The notes beneath the pieces are model-generated. The model searched no databases, had not been told where the DNA came from, and was given only the letters and a program-made list of their open reading frames with translations. Both the position numbers and the translations under genes were made by a program. Of a stretch of 64,000 bases of DNA, positions 1-12,314 are shown piece by piece. The stretch is from Pseudisothecium myosuroides (Eukaryota > Streptophyta > Bryopsida > Hypnales > Lembophyllaceae): contig OX637296.1 in NCBI GenBank assembly GCA_951799445.1, positions 2,356,001 through 2,420,000 on the forward strand. The letters run 5' to 3'. How positions within the stretch are numbered: position 1 is the first letter of the stretch; each line of letters opens with the position of its first letter.

Positions 1-691
1 CATAAACTCAAAACCACTAGCAGTAATTTGAAAAAACCAGCCAAATCAACAACATACAAAATTCCACAAACCCAGTCTGAGCAAATAATATGCTTCAAGC
101 ATACACAATCTTCTATGTCTACTGCCTCTAACGAGGCTTAAGACATCATCGGCACAATCACCACACGAAATAACGATTTCGAAATACACTTCAAACCCCC
201 AAACTACTCCCTCCCTAGTCCCTACCAGTTCACGTCATCCAAAAGCCCTAATCGGCATCAATGCGATTGCAAGCCTTTGCCACTACGTTACGCAACGCCA
301 ATAATCCCCTACGAATCAACGAAAAACCACCACCAGCTCTCTTTTCCTCGAAATTCCCTCCCCCCCGAAAAGTACTGCACAGACTACAGACAAAACTTCC
401 TGCAGACATCGATCCGGAGCTCCGTCAGCGAACTGACAAATTCCTGCATCCCTAATCTAGGAAATTCCCCTCCAAATTCAATCTCTCCACTCCAAAATCA
501 CCAAACCAAACCCACCATCACCAACCGCAGCAGAAACCGGCGGCAGCGGCACTCCAGCACAAGGTCGACGAAGTGGAATAGCTGTAGAAGATCCGCAGCA
601 AAAAACGGAGCGGCATCCACCAGCACAGGCAAGCAAAACGAAGTGGAAACCCGAGACCAGGAGGAGCAGTGAGGCAATTAGGGTTTGTGGA

Positions 692-920
692 GTGAGGCCG
701 CGGCCGGTAGCGGGCGGCAAGCTGCGGCGAGGCGTGTTCAGTTTGGATCGAATGAGGTTGGGACACGTGTTGCCGATCGTGACGCTCTTGACTGTCATTG
801 GCTTGAATGCGTTGGTGCAGACAATTCCGGCAATTTCAGGACAGTTTCGCCGGTACTTTATGGCACGGGGCTCGGGGGCTGTGCGTGGTTTATTATGTAT
901 TGGACCAGCGTCTATTTCCG
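692..920 (+). CDS. Possible first coding exon, signal-anchor protein
   Basis: This GC-rich block stands out from AT-rich surroundings and ends at a good donor site (CCG|gtaagc, donor at 921). Read from the ATG at 752 (or 692), it encodes a short basic start followed by a hydrophobic stretch (LPIVTLLTVIGLNALV), as in a signal peptide or type II anchor. All three plus-strand frames are open here, so the frame is not certain. I see no downstream exon and do not recognise a family. The 260-670 stretch upstream is rich in C and A and could be promoter or 5' UTR. Confidence 0.3.
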
Positions 921-1149
921 GTAAGCTTACTTACTTGCTGGAGCCTGCACTGGTCACACGTGGGGTGTTTTTTTATTCATTTGGGGCAGGCTCGCTGGAG
1001 TGATGCAGTTGTTTACATAATTACATCTCTCTATGTATGGATGAAACGTGCAAAATGTGGATGAAACTTAAATTCTTCATCCAAAAGAATGGAAGATAGA
1101 TACACCACACCGAAAATCGCCACTTTTTGCTATTGAGCCTATTTACAAT

Positions 1150-1922
1150 TATAGTAGAACCTATCTTAATGCATAGAGTCGGGACTATGCATTTTGAGAC
1201 GTTTATGCAGTAAGAGAGGTTCTATCAGAACTTTGGCTAACGTGGCCTCTCATTATGGGGCCACCAACTACTGTTCACAAATATCACGACCTGTTTTAGT
1301 GCATATATGCACTAAAACAGTATGCAATAAGAGAGGTTCTATTGTATTAGATTGGTCAAATTTTTGTATGTTTTTGTTGGCATGTGAAAGGAGGTTCCAA
1401 CATACTAGAGAACGTGACATTTGGATATTTTGCAAAAGTTATTAAGGAACAAAGTTTGGTTCCAAAAGCGTTTCTTCCACATAAGCACATAATTGATTTT
1501 GGAGATGTATACATAGTATAGATGGCGGTTTAAGGTCAGTGACACATTTGGATGTACCTACCTTATATTCATCCAGAAAGTGTGATAGAGTAGAACCTCT
1601 CTTTGTGCATCTTCTCTAAGGGGCCTTCTTCCATATCCTATTGAGGGTTGGTGAAGCCTACCAATCATCAGTAGGATGGGGACTCTTGAAAAACCAACCA
1701 CCCCATTCCATCGTTGATCGGTGAGCTTCACCAGCCCCCGATAGCACATAGAAACCTGCCCATAAGCAATTAGTAGTCGGGTTCAATTTCAAGCACTTTT
1801 TCTAAAAAGTAGTGTAGTTAGAGCTAACATTAGTTAGGTGGCTGTTATTACACCTATCTAAATGCATAAACCTCTCTTAGTGCATAGTCCCGGCACCATA
1901 CACTAAGAAAGGTTCTACTATA
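1150..1922. mobile_element. Fold-back / MITE-like element
   Basis: The two ends form imperfect inverted repeats of about 60 bp. The left end (1150-1215) reads TATAGTAGAACC...GGGACTATGCA...AGAGAGGTTC, and the right end (1863-1922) is its reverse complement. Related words (GCAATAAGAGAGGTTCTA) recur at 1323-1340. No transposase is encoded. The target duplication may be TA but is not clear. Confidence 0.45.
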
Positions 1923-3358
1923 TTATCCTAAAAATATGTAGCGATTCAGCGATTTCATCCAGTGGATATGGAAAATATATTGCCTAATATTCCCCAGGAA
2001 AGATTTCATTGCTTAAACCTGTAATGTTGTTTTAAACACTAAGTGTCCGATAGATGATTGAGAATTCTTCTGTATAGGACAAAAGTACAATTATTCATCC
2101 TTAGAATTTTGTTGTGAAAAGGCAAGGTCTTCTACAATGCTTTGACTTTCAATGAATGCTTTTCCAATTTTTTTAAGCCATTGATTCCCATGGTTTCAAG
2201 AAAGGATGATTTTTGCAAAGACCAATTCGTCCTTACAGGGTTAATATTGCTTTAATAAAAAATATTTCGGAAACAATTATTGGGTTACACAAATCAAAAA
2301 GTAGAGGGCCAAAACCTCCAATTTTTTTGTAATGATGGATAAATGTATAAAATTTGCTCTTATTTTGGAGATTTTAGTTTTGTCTTTTGTAACTTAAATT
2401 CAATAATTGAAGGTCTCTGATACTATTTGGAAAATTGGATTTCATATTTCAATTCAAGAACCCCAAATTAGTTGAGAGAGGGTTGGAAATACAAAAGTTG
2501 ACCTCTCAATAACAAGGGCAAATTTTCACATTTATCCACCTTAGTGAAAAATTTGGAGATTTCAATTAAGACCAAATGTGGCCTAGCACTTGTCACTTCA
2601 ATTATGTGAACTTCTAAGTTAGGCATAAAGACAAGAAGAAGGATATTTTTTCCTTTGAATTCAAACTAATGAGGTTGCTTTTATATAAACAAGTTAATTC
2701 AATTAGTATGCTCCATTGTAAAATTGAATATTAATTTGCAATGCTTTGAGAACACTAATTTGCATTGATTTTTTTTCAAATCCATGTTAGTATAAGTCAA
2801 AAATCAATTATATGAAAATCTACATTATTTTCATACTAGCTATCTAAAATAGTAGGGATTATCATCTACATTCATCAAATATTCATTTAAAATTTATACA
2901 AAAAATTCACACTATTGAAAATTAATTTATCCAACATTCATCCAAGTTAACATGATTGAAGCTACTAAATAGTGGACCTTGTTGAAAGCTCGAGGATGAT
3001 ACTTAGTATAACCTTAAGAAAATAAACTAATACGGAGTAGTATCCAAATTTTTCCATTTCAAAAAATATACTACATATAGAATCTTTTAGTACTTTGCTC
3101 ATATATAATGAAAAAATTTGCGCCCATATTGTTCCACATTGATTTCTTCAAAGTTTTAGCCTATCATAAGAAAACTTCTATACCAAAAATATAAATCATA
3201 TTTTTTTTTATTAATTTTCAAAACTAAGTGTTTATAAATTGATTTGGAAAATGTCATTTGAGACTTTTCCACATATAATCGTAAGGATTTTTCTAAAACT
3301 TATATCTAGTATTTTTTTTAACCCTTAAAGGACAAATCCAATCTACAGGGCATGGTAA
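1923..3358. other. AT-rich intergenic DNA, no gene seen
   Basis: This stretch is AT-rich with short broken ORFs only. Fragments resembling ends of the TTAA-type MITEs occur near 2225-2242 and 3319-3340, but I cannot pair them into an element. Confidence 0.5.
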
Positions 3359-5355
3359 CACTACTACAAAATCCTTGACCGAAACAACAGAATTGTAACT
3401 CAAAACAGTTGACCACTCCAGTTGTTTCGGTCGCGTTGTCCCGGTCACAATTCAACTTGAAAATGTTGTCCATTTCTGTTGATGTGCCCCTCTTCCACTA
3501 CAGTAGTCTCGACATTGACTTCCCTTGCCAACTCAATAGCAGGATGGCACGTGTTTTCACGTGGCACAATCTACAGCAGCTCTGATTCATTTCCACCGCT
3601 GATATTTGTTTGAGTGCAGGATGAAATTTGGAAGTTCTCATACAATTCCTTCTTTTTTTTTTAGATGATGTCACATTCACTCCAATTGCATGCTGACATT
3701 TTCGTCATCATAATTTTTCTGGAAATTTTTGGCACCTTCTTCGGCTTTTTTTCTTCTTGCTATTCTGGTCAATGGTTCAGCTCTAATTATAGACATCTAT
3801 CAACAAACATTTTAAGGTGTTCTTCAATTTGGACACGTTCACTAATGCAATATGTCAATAATTTTTTTAATTTAATTTTGGAATCTATACAGAAATTGTT
3901 AAACAACATCGTCACCACTTGTGACATTCAAATCCAACGATTTGAGTTCGCACTTTTGTATCTTTTCTGTATCCTTTCCATTTCTGGGATGTCACATGAA
4001 GGACATTTTAGTCGCCCTGAATGCAAAACCTATATTCAGTAATTAATTTTTCTAGATTGCATTCGATCATGATGCACAATTTCTCTGAGTTGAACTTGCA
4101 TTGCCCATTACTTAGTGCACTGACCTCCCCTTTCTAATTGACCACAATTGATAACTCAATGTGCGTGCAATACATAAACATTCGCGGGCATCATGAACGG
4201 CAGTTCCCACTTACTGCTGACGACCAGAAAACCTAGTGTGTACAACATTATAGTCCAAACCACTTCAATTTCAAGCACATGAAGGTCCTCTCAGTTCTCG
4301 CTACTACTAACAACAACAATTCCTCCTACTTCCGCTCAATAATTTACACATCAACACTTCATTAGTAACAAAACAACTAGATAAGACTGAAAAGATTGAA
4401 GTTTTATAAATCGAATAGGCGAAATATCCATTTTGTATCTGTAAGAGTGGAAGTATAGCATCTAAGAAGGTAACTGAATGTATCACAATAAGAAGAATAA
4501 ATTATACCTTCTACTTCCACCTATCAAAGCCAAATTGTAGTTTATATTTGAGGGTTCACAATAACTGACAATTTCTCTACAGAAACTACAAAACAGTAGG
4601 ATTCCAATTACAGACGTCCCGACAGACGTATGCCATAACCTTCCACAGTCTCCAAATCAAATCAATACTTATGAAGGCTCACACAAGGTCCATTGTCAAG
4701 GTCACTGCAGCTCAACTTCCAACCTTTACTTACTACATTCCGAGAAATGCAACAACGTAATAGAGCATTCAAATCTATCAAAAAGTACACCCCAAACTCA
4801 TCAAGAACAGAGCACGGAGTCATGGCCTTCCACTATGAATTAACAAAATCATACAATAACAATTCATTCAACACAATCTAGCCTGGGTGGCAGTACCTGA
4901 GCAGAGAGCCACAGAAGTTGATGGATGCAGAAGATAAAAATCTAGCAAATTGGTGAGTTAAACCCGTAAACTAGAACCTTCTTTGTTAAGAGAGAAGGAG
5001 TCTTTGCGTGCGCACATGTGTCTGCTGCATAAAAAGGTACGATGTGGCAAATAAAAATCTGCGTTTAGATAGTTCCAAGCCAAAAAAATGGGCCAATCAA
5101 AAATGAAAGTAAAAATAGCTACAACAGTAAATGCTATATGCAGATGATATGGCATAACAAGTGAGCGACACATGTAGCAGACTAAGCTGAATGCTATTTT
5201 CAAACATACACAATACCCAGATTAACAGCACAAAAGCGATGTCTGTTGAAGCCTCAACAGAAACCTGCTGAGTTTGACGAATCCTAATCATCTCTGCCCA
5301 GAACAACAAACACTAGTTGGTTTCCTGTCATTTCGGTTGCAATTTTCTAGTAGTA
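3359..5355. mobile_element. Non-autonomous CACTA (EnSpm) element, 2.0 kb
   Basis: The left end is CACTACTACAAAA and the right end is TTTTCTAGTAGTA, its reverse complement except for a G-to-A change in the last base. A 3-bp direct repeat TAA (3356-3358 and 5356-5358) flanks both ends, as CACTA elements produce. Subterminal words TTTCGGTTG/CCGAAACAAC are also inverted between the ends. The interior has only short ORFs and no recognisable transposase. Confidence 0.65.
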
Positions 5356-6893
5356 TAAAGAGTCAAACCTGAATTCATATACCGGTAGTTCTTGATTTTA
5401 AATATCTTCAAGCTTTTTTAAGAGAATGTAGCTCTAATAATCTATTCTTCATTCTATTTTGGTTTCCTCCAAAATTGCTAAAATTGTAATTTTGTGATAT
5501 TTTGACAATACAATCTTGAAAGCTTAATAAAATATACCACTTGTGAACTTTTCTATCAAATTTGGTCTATTAATGTGAGTTTAAGGAATACACCAATTAA
5601 ATTATGATGTTTACCACTATTATTTTTATTTTTGCCAAAAAATTCATATTATTTTTAATCATTCATTTTTTAATTATATACTATAACTTTTACAAAGACA
5701 TTATTTAAAAAAATCATATGAAATTAATTTTAATATTTTTAATTATGAAAAAAATGAAGTTAAATTTTGGATATACATGAAGTTCAATTTTGAGCTTTTG
5801 CTTCTTTGGGCACTTATGTTCAAAAATTACAAAGCCCAATTTCAAAGGCTTGTAAGTCAAAATCATGTACTCATATGCCTTTCAACTTTTGGGGTCATGT
5901 TAACAAGCTTGTTGAGAGTACGTATAAATTTTTTTAGCCCAATTGGACCTATCTATAAAATTGCTTGTACCTCAAAAAAAATATCCTTTTGAGGCATAAC
6001 TTTTTAACTGCAACTTAGATTGGTCTAAATTTTCTAGGCATTAAGCAATTAATGAAACAAGGTCATATTCATTAAAATGAAAGAAGGTGACGTCTCATTT
6101 TAATTTTGAGACTATATTTAGTATGAAAAAGAGTTCAATAATTTGAGACAATTTGATAAATTGAGACTGTAATATACCAAGAGAACTACAAATTTAGGTA
6201 CGTATGAGAAACAACACCAACACATGTCATTCTGCACACTACAATTCCATATTTTATGTCGATATATGGATCCATTGCTAAATTCACGTGCTTTTTTTGT
6301 CTCTTCAAGTAGACTCGCTTTGCACTTTTGCAAGGAAAGGTGTTCCAAAGAATTCAATGACATTCAAACTAAGGTCATTCATAACAAATAAATAATTATT
6401 AGATTGGCTACAAAAACATTTTGCATAATTACAGATATAGAAATTCAAAAATATTCATTATAAATGATAAAAGTGCATGTGCCCTTCTAAACAAACAAGC
6501 ATGGACATTTGAAATACAAGTAATAAGGAGAAAAATACTCCATATAATATAGAAAATAACAATAAATTCAATATTTTTATATTAAAAAAAAAATATAACA
6601 TCCATTTCCAGTATAATCAAATAAAAATCAACACAATGTACTAAAGGAAATTGCAAACGAAATCTTACTACTTCTTCTTCCCTATTTTTTTTTCCATTTT
6701 CTTTTGGACATAAAATGGTAAAAAAATAACCTATCAACTTTGAAAATTCCACACAAACTCTCTTTCATACCTATTTTTTTTTTCCTTCATATTTGTTTCC
6801 TTCATTTTTATTTTTATTTCTTTTTATTTTTAAAATATCTAAACTACAAACAACTAATACTCCAAAATAATGACTTCCTATGCCTATAAGCTA
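5356..6893. other. AT-rich intergenic DNA, no gene seen
   Basis: I see only homopolymer-rich AT DNA and chance ORFs of up to about 80 codons with no recognisable domain. Confidence 0.5.
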
Positions 6894-6894
6894 T

Positions 6895-6915
6895 TCATCT
6901 TCGTGCCGAGGATGC
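6895..6915. repeat. Degenerate island palindrome at a stop codon
   Basis: TCATCTTCG-TGC-CGAGGATGC matches the 21-bp island palindrome at most arm positions. On the minus strand it is read S-S-A-R-R-stop, so it provides the last codons and TGA of the DUF7869-type gene. Confidence 0.45.
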
Positions 6916-9753
6916 TTTCTTCCTTTCAGCAACAATGTTGGCCTCCACGGACTCTTTGATGATGCAGATTTGTGTTTTCGGGATTTTGAATTCTGGATCT
7001 ACCGTTTCTGCTCTCACGCGAGGCTTCCAAGCTGTCATTAGGGTATCCCTATGATTCCAACTCGAGGAGACCTTTGTGTCTTCACACCATATATTCCCTT
7101 TTTTAGTGTCCCACCCAAGATATGTATCCTCGTCAACGTCCTCAAATGACATTGGCATCCAGTACTGCAAGTGAATGAAATTGATATGCCCTGGATCCGG
7201 ACTAGGGTTTGACAAAGCTCGAGCAAGCCAAAACGGTTTAAGGTCACCCTTCGCGGGACATACTGCGAGAAAATAACCGGCAAATACATCACGACCAACA
7301 CGGAACGAAGCACGTGGACGGTCACGCTTCTTTCCAACAAAGGGTGCATCCTCTGCAAACTCTTCACGCACACTGCCGTCCTGTAGGAATTGGTTCAGGT
7401 ATTGGTCCTCTTCATTGGTGACTATTGAATTCGGCCAAAATCCATCCCGCAATATATCACGTGCCACAAGTGGTTCATGCAAAGCACTTCTCACACCTTC
7501 CCAATACTTCATCACTGGCTCATTCTTCCTCCGGAACTCCCCAGACAAGTCTTGATTGGCCATTCCAGACCACACAGTAATGTACCCGTCTACACCCTTA
7601 CAAACCTCATCGAAGCCCTTCATCACTTTAGGTGACAAAGGTAGAGGGTTGCCTCTTGGCAATTTAGGACGCCCATCAGCTGTCTCCTTCCACAAACGAA
7701 TCCTTCCACCTTCCTTTGGCAACCAATCAATGTCTGTACATTGAATTTTGTACTGCATCAGGGGCCATCCATTCGAATCTTTAAAGAACTTGAATTGCTG
7801 GGCCTGTGAATGACCCATTAGAGATTCATCCCCTGCATGCAAGTACCCCTCTACAAACTTTTTGAAATCAGGAACTTCTTCAATGAGATGAGGAATTACG
7901 GGTTGCGTTTCGCAATCCATGAAGGACTTCATCAACCTCGGAACTGTGAGATAGTCATTAGTCTTCAACATGCTGCTCCAACGACCGAATAGAGCATCAA
8001 TGTCCTCGTGAGTGTGTCCAACAACGAGGAAATTCACGTAGACCTCACAAAAAACGGCTCTGTATACAAGCAGAGAACAGAATGCAAAAACCCACCGATT
8101 TTTGTTGTCACCTGCACAATTGTCAAGTTGAAGATTCAATGTTGGAGGAAGACGTTGGGGTTCAACCACATCCTCAAAACGAGAGGGGAGAGATTCCACA
8201 CATATTTCTGAGCCTTCCAACAAGGCTTTTGACAATGGATTAATCACATCCACGGGAAACAAGTGGCGCGAGGAGAATTTTGGTTCAGCCTCAAGATCTC
8301 GCAACAACTTCGCAATAGAGCCCACGGTGTGGTTAGAGTCCGATGCAAAGATGTCTAAGCCATAGTGCGCATATCTCACATCTCCATGCCCGTGGGCTAT
8401 CATGCCCGTAATAGCAAGAGGCAACTTCATCAATGAATCGGTGCCCTTGTTCTTGTGAGAATAATGGGGAGAAGCCGTCTTTGAGTGATCCATCTTGTCA
8501 TGAATTATGGTAATAACCTTCTCCGGATACTTCTCGGACACCGCACGGTTTGCATAATACAGCTCCCTATGAGCCTGCTGTCTATTGAGGTGAATTTTCA
8601 ACTGTAAAGTCCAAAACTCTTGCGCCCGTGAACGTGGAGTACAAGCGCTCCTCAGTTGCATGAATCTATCGCACTCGGCACAACGAGCAAAATTGTCACC
8701 ACGAGCTTTTGGAGAGTATTTCGGAAATGAAGCTCGACGGATGCTGCTCAACCCGCTTGCTGAAATATGTGGCAATTGAAAGGTCGAATTGACGTTGTTG
8801 ATCTCCGGCAAATGGTCCTTCCATTGAAATGATGAAGGCAAGACCATGGATGGAACTTTCTCCCCAGACTGAAGCGTCCTTGATTTATGAGGCATCGGGT
8901 CCGCTTCCCTCTCAAGAATCAATCGAAGTGTGGCCGTCGCTTGTACGGTTTGAGTCCGTGGCTTCTTCAAGCCAAGGTTACCATGGTGCAACGGCGGCTT
9001 ATCAAGTTTAGCCATGCCCTTGTATCTATAAAAGGTAGCTTTCGATATCCCATGAATGGAGCACCAGGCAGTGGGGCAAACTTCATGATGTGACAAAGTG
9101 ATCATGTCCCTCCCATTGGCATCAGAGTGGATTTGCTTGTGCACGTCAAGGAGACGCGATTTACGTAATTTCACTCCGCCGTCCACATGAAGAACGGTCC
9201 GAATGGCTTGAATCTGCCCACGCGGAAACGGTTGCAAACAGTTCTTCGGGCAACAATTCTTGGTAGACACTTCAATGATTGCCTGAGGGGTGAGGAGAGC
9301 TTCTCTCTTCGGAGGGTTGTTTGGTTCTTTCCTCTCCCGAGAACTCTCATAAGAACGAACTCCACTTCGAACGCGCCGGGTAGATGCAATGACTGCGGCC
9401 TTGTATATAGAAGTCTGATCATGGTCATAAAGACTGGCACCGTTGAGATAGGTCCTCGATATCGGCCAAGAGTGCATTGACCACATCCACTGCGACGGAA
9501 CATCGGCCTCACAAAGAGACTCCGCAATTTGAATTACGACCCGGTCGTCTCCAAGTGGTTTCCCGTCCATATCAATGACAAGGTCTGCATCAACGCTGTG
9601 GCAAATTCCTTTTGCCACCTCAGTCCCAGATTCATTTGTCAGTGTCACACACTTGGTATACCATGAGGCACGAGGGATGCCTTCACAGGGTGCCACACCG
9701 GCTGGCAAAGTTGGCACCGGATCTACAAACCCGTTTGCGAAAGGATTGTTATT
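6895..9753 (-). CDS. DUF7869-type transposase-like protein
   Basis: One long open exon encodes about 950 residues. It opens at a probable acceptor (ctgcag|AATAAC, exon base 9753) with no ATG near its 5' end, so an upstream exon must supply the start. Counting from 9717, residues 30-95 resemble plant transposase-associated DUF8039 (weak); 150-165 hold a CC-PKNC cluster; 210-235 give HHEVCPTAWCS-IHGISKATFYRYK, a resolvase-like HTH; 343-360 a C-x2-C pair; 406-417 HDKMDHSKTASP; 531-540 LDNCAGDNKN; and 568-574 HTHEDID. The last three match the acidic motifs of the DUF7869 family, a putative DDE-like nuclease fold found in many eukaryotic mobile elements. The stop codon lies inside a degenerate copy of the island palindrome. 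A candidate first exon is 11885-11691, whose phase fits. The ORF is intact, so it may be active or domesticated. The transposase role is family inference. Confidence 0.75.
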   Translation of the reverse strand, partial: NNNPFANGFVDPVPTLPAGVAPCEGIPRASWYTKCVTLTNESGTEVAKGICHSVDADLVIDMDGKPLGDDRVVIQIAESLCEADVPSQWMWSMHSWPISRTYLNGASLYDHDQTSIYKAAVIASTRRVRSGVRSYESSRERKEPNNPPKREALLTPQAIIEVSTKNCCPKNCLQPFPRGQIQAIRTVLHVDGGVKLRKSRLLDVHKQIHSDANGRDMITLSHHEVCPTAWCSIHGISKATFYRYKGMAKLDKPPLHHGNLGLKKPRTQTVQATATLRLILEREADPMPHKSRTLQSGEKVPSMVLPSSFQWKDHLPEINNVNSTFQLPHISASGLSSIRRASFPKYSPKARGDNFARCAECDRFMQLRSACTPRSRAQEFWTLQLKIHLNRQQAHRELYYANRAVSEKYPEKVITIIHDKMDHSKTASPHYSHKNKGTDSLMKLPLAITGMIAHGHGDVRYAHYGLDIFASDSNHTVGSIAKLLRDLEAEPKFSSRHLFPVDVINPLSKALLEGSEICVESLPSRFEDVVEPQRLPPTLNLQLDNCAGDNKNRWVFAFCSLLVYRAVFCEVYVNFLVVGHTHEDIDALFGRWSSMLKTNDYLTVPRLMKSFMDCETQPVIPHLIEEVPDFKKFVEGYLHAGDESLMGHSQAQQFKFFKDSNGWPLMQYKIQCTDIDWLPKEGGRIRLWKETADGRPKLPRGNPLPLSPKVMKGFDEVCKGVDGYITVWSGMANQDLSGEFRRKNEPVMKYWEGVRSALHEPLVARDILRDGFWPNSIVTNEEDQYLNQFLQDGSVREEFAEDAPFVGKKRDRPRASFRVGRDVFAGYFLAVCPAKGDLKPFWLARALSNPSPDPGHINFIHLQYWMPMSFEDVDEDTYLGWDTKKGNIWCEDTKVSSSWNHRDTLMTAWKPRVRAETVDPEFKIPKTQICIIKESVEANIVAERKKASSARR

Positions 9754-9989
9754 CTGCAGCCAGTAAAATTAAAATAAGTTAAAGGATAGAAGCAAAGACA
9801 TTAGACAAGCAGTACATTATTAAAATTCAATGAGCATTGTATCAATTCCATGAGCACCTCTACACAAAGAATTCAATGAATACTATAAGACATCACATGA
9901 AAAACTTGAACTCCAGGTTAGAATAATTCATATACTCTGACAATATTATCATAAGATCAAATATAACCAGTAGAATTAATATACATAAT

Positions 9990-11425
9990 TTATCACAGAT
10001 TCGAAGATAATCCAGTGGAAACATATAATGCTCTATGAGTACATTATCTTCGACACGAAGCTGAATAAGCAAAACTATTTCTCAGACTCTCACCAATTTA
10101 TCTTAGACTCGAAGATAAAGCAGCGGAAAATTATTTTGACCCTAACTATTCTACCTTCGACACGAAGATAGAAGAGGTGGAAACTTTTCTCACAGTCTCA
10201 CTATTTTATCTTAGACTCGAAGATAAACCAACGCAATAATATTTTGGACCCTAGCTATTCTATCTTCTATTCGAAGTTTAAGAGGTGGAAATGTTTCTCA
10301 CAGTCTGACTATTTCATCTTAGACTCAAAGATAAAACAATGCTACAATATTCTGGACCCCGGATATTCTATCTACTATTCTAAAATGGAGAGGTAGAAAT
10401 GTAAATCACACCCTGACAATTTTATCTTTGACTCGAAGATAAAACAACGGTAGTATACTCTAGACTCTTACTACTCTTTCCTCGGCTCAAAGATAAAGAT
10501 ATAGACATATTTCTCATACTCTCTCTATGTTACCTTAGACTCGAAGATAAAGCAATTGTGAAATATTTCAGACCATGACAACCGTATCTTCGGCTCGAAG
10601 ATAAAGATGTACATATATTTCTCACACACACACTATTTTATCACAAAAACGAAGATACAACAATAGTATAATATTCTGGACTGTGACTACTGTATCTTCT
10701 TCTCAAAGATGAAGAAGTGGAATTCTTCTTCGCCCTGACAGGATTATCTTAAGCCGAATCACAAAACAGTAGTAAAAGATTTCAGTAGTAAAAGATTTCA
10801 CTAGCAAAAGATTTTAAGATCCCTCTATTCTATCTTCGGCTCGAAGATAAGAATGTACATATAATTCTCTCAGTCCCACTAGTTTATCCTAGAGTCGAAG
10901 ACGAACAAAGGATGAAATTTCCAAGACAATGAATATTTTATCCAGGTTTCAAAGATGAAGACACCTATATATTCATGCATCCTCATTACTTTTATCTTCG
11001 ACTCGAGGATAATCTATAGTTCTGAACAGAGATATATTTACTAGTTTATCTTCGAGTCGAAGATAAACTAGTGAAAATATCTCTGTTCAGAACTATAGAT
11101 TATCCTCGAGTCGAAGATAATATACATATTTCTTAGACGGATTATTTGGTAAATCCATGAGGTACTGATCTGTACACACTGTGGTATTGTCATATTTATT
11201 AACAGACAAACATTTATCCTCGATTCGAAGATAAACCTGATTTCGTATATGTGTCATATATGGCCTCCACCATAGGTTAGCCTGTAGTATGCAAAGACCG
11301 TAGAAAACAATATTCAACTCATACATCGAGTAGTTTAAACATTCATGGGGTCACGTTTATCTTCGAGTCGAAGATAACTAGAATATCATTTGAGAGTTTT
11401 CAGTATCCTCGATCCCAGGATAACA
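9990..11425. repeat. Array of 21-bp palindromes, about 54-bp period
   Basis: About 20 copies of TTATCTTCG-NNN-CGAAGATAA, many degenerate (TTATCTTAGACTCGAAGATAA is common). They are spaced near 53-54 bp from 10044 to about 10600, then less regularly. The intervening sequences alternate between two types: one ends near 'ggaccctgactattc', the other contains 'gaggtggaaa..tttctcacagtctgac'. The underlying unit is therefore about 107 bp with two palindromes. It lies just upstream of the DUF7869-type exon, probably in an intron of that gene. Confidence 0.8.
10992..11120. repeat. 129-bp near-perfect inverted repeat
   Basis: Two 64-bp arms are centred on G11056 with two visible mismatches. The centre is the palindrome TTATCTTCGAGTCGAAGATAA and each outer edge carries another palindrome, so three are nested in one large hairpin. 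A transcript would fold into a long duplex. Confidence 0.85.
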
Positions 11426-11690
11426 TGTATTCTAAGTCGTGGACGGAAAGATCATTGCTTCCGCTATTTACGGCGTATAATTCGGTCCTCTATATCCATA
11501 TGGACATCAACATAGAAGTCAAGAATATCGTCCTTTGAATGATCAACACAGAAGACAACCTGATCCACATCCAGCACGACGACTGAAGCGTCGGATCCAA
11601 CTACAGCACTACGTAGTCACAGCATTTGTACTCGGAAGTACTCTATAAGAAACTGGCGGAAATGAACGGCAAATAAAACAATGAGCTTAC

Positions 11691-11885
11691 AAGAATGAGA
11701 GCGAAACTCAGGTCCGTAGACTGTACTGGTTCGGGAAACACTAGAAGAAAATCGCGTAAGCATAAATTCAAAGTCTGCGCCGCAGCGATGTTTGCAACGG
11801 TGATGAAAGAGAAAAATGAAGAAGAACTTGGTTGAATAAGTCTGGGGCTCGCGGGGGGAGAGACGATGCTTGGATGGCGGGACAA
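11691..11885 (-). CDS. Candidate first exon of the DUF7869-type gene
   Basis: A 65-codon open stretch starts at ATG 11885 and ends at a good donor (ATTCTT|gtaagc). Its phase joins in frame to the exon starting at 9753. The resulting intron of about 1.9 kb would contain the whole palindrome array. The peptide is Ser/Pro-rich, then hydrophobic, and unrecognised. Phase agreement alone has a one-in-three chance, so this is a hypothesis. Confidence 0.25.
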
Positions 11886-12314
11886 TCTAGGCGGGAAGTT
11901 CTGGAATTCGAACCGTTGAAAACTTTCCAGGCTTAAGGGGGAAGTACCTCCTCGGTTCAGGGTGCGTTGACAATCTAATCATCCATAAAAAGGTAAGCGG
12001 CGGGACTGACAAATGTACTTTTTTATATTTAAAGGGCATCTTCCATCTTCTGCATATATAAATAGAGGGAATTTAACTTTGCCACTACTTTGCCAGCCAC
12101 ATTCCATTCTGGAATGTGGATTACTCTTGGATTTGGCATTTGTCCAATTTAGGAGTTTGACGTGGCACCTTGCCTTCGACCATTGACATGAAATATTCTC
12201 TTTTTTAAGGTTCGGCTATAGTGTGTTTGCGACAAGTGCCAGCACAAATTACTCAAAATCATGCGGCTAATGTGCAGCGGCCACAGAGAATGGAGTATTC
12301 ATATCTAATCCATT

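Noticed and set aside
9990..11425. Regular repeats with intervening sequences, resembling a CRISPR array
   Set aside because: The intervening sequences are themselves repeats of two alternating types, the units are degenerate, there are no cas genes, and the context is a eukaryotic nuclear genome with introns.
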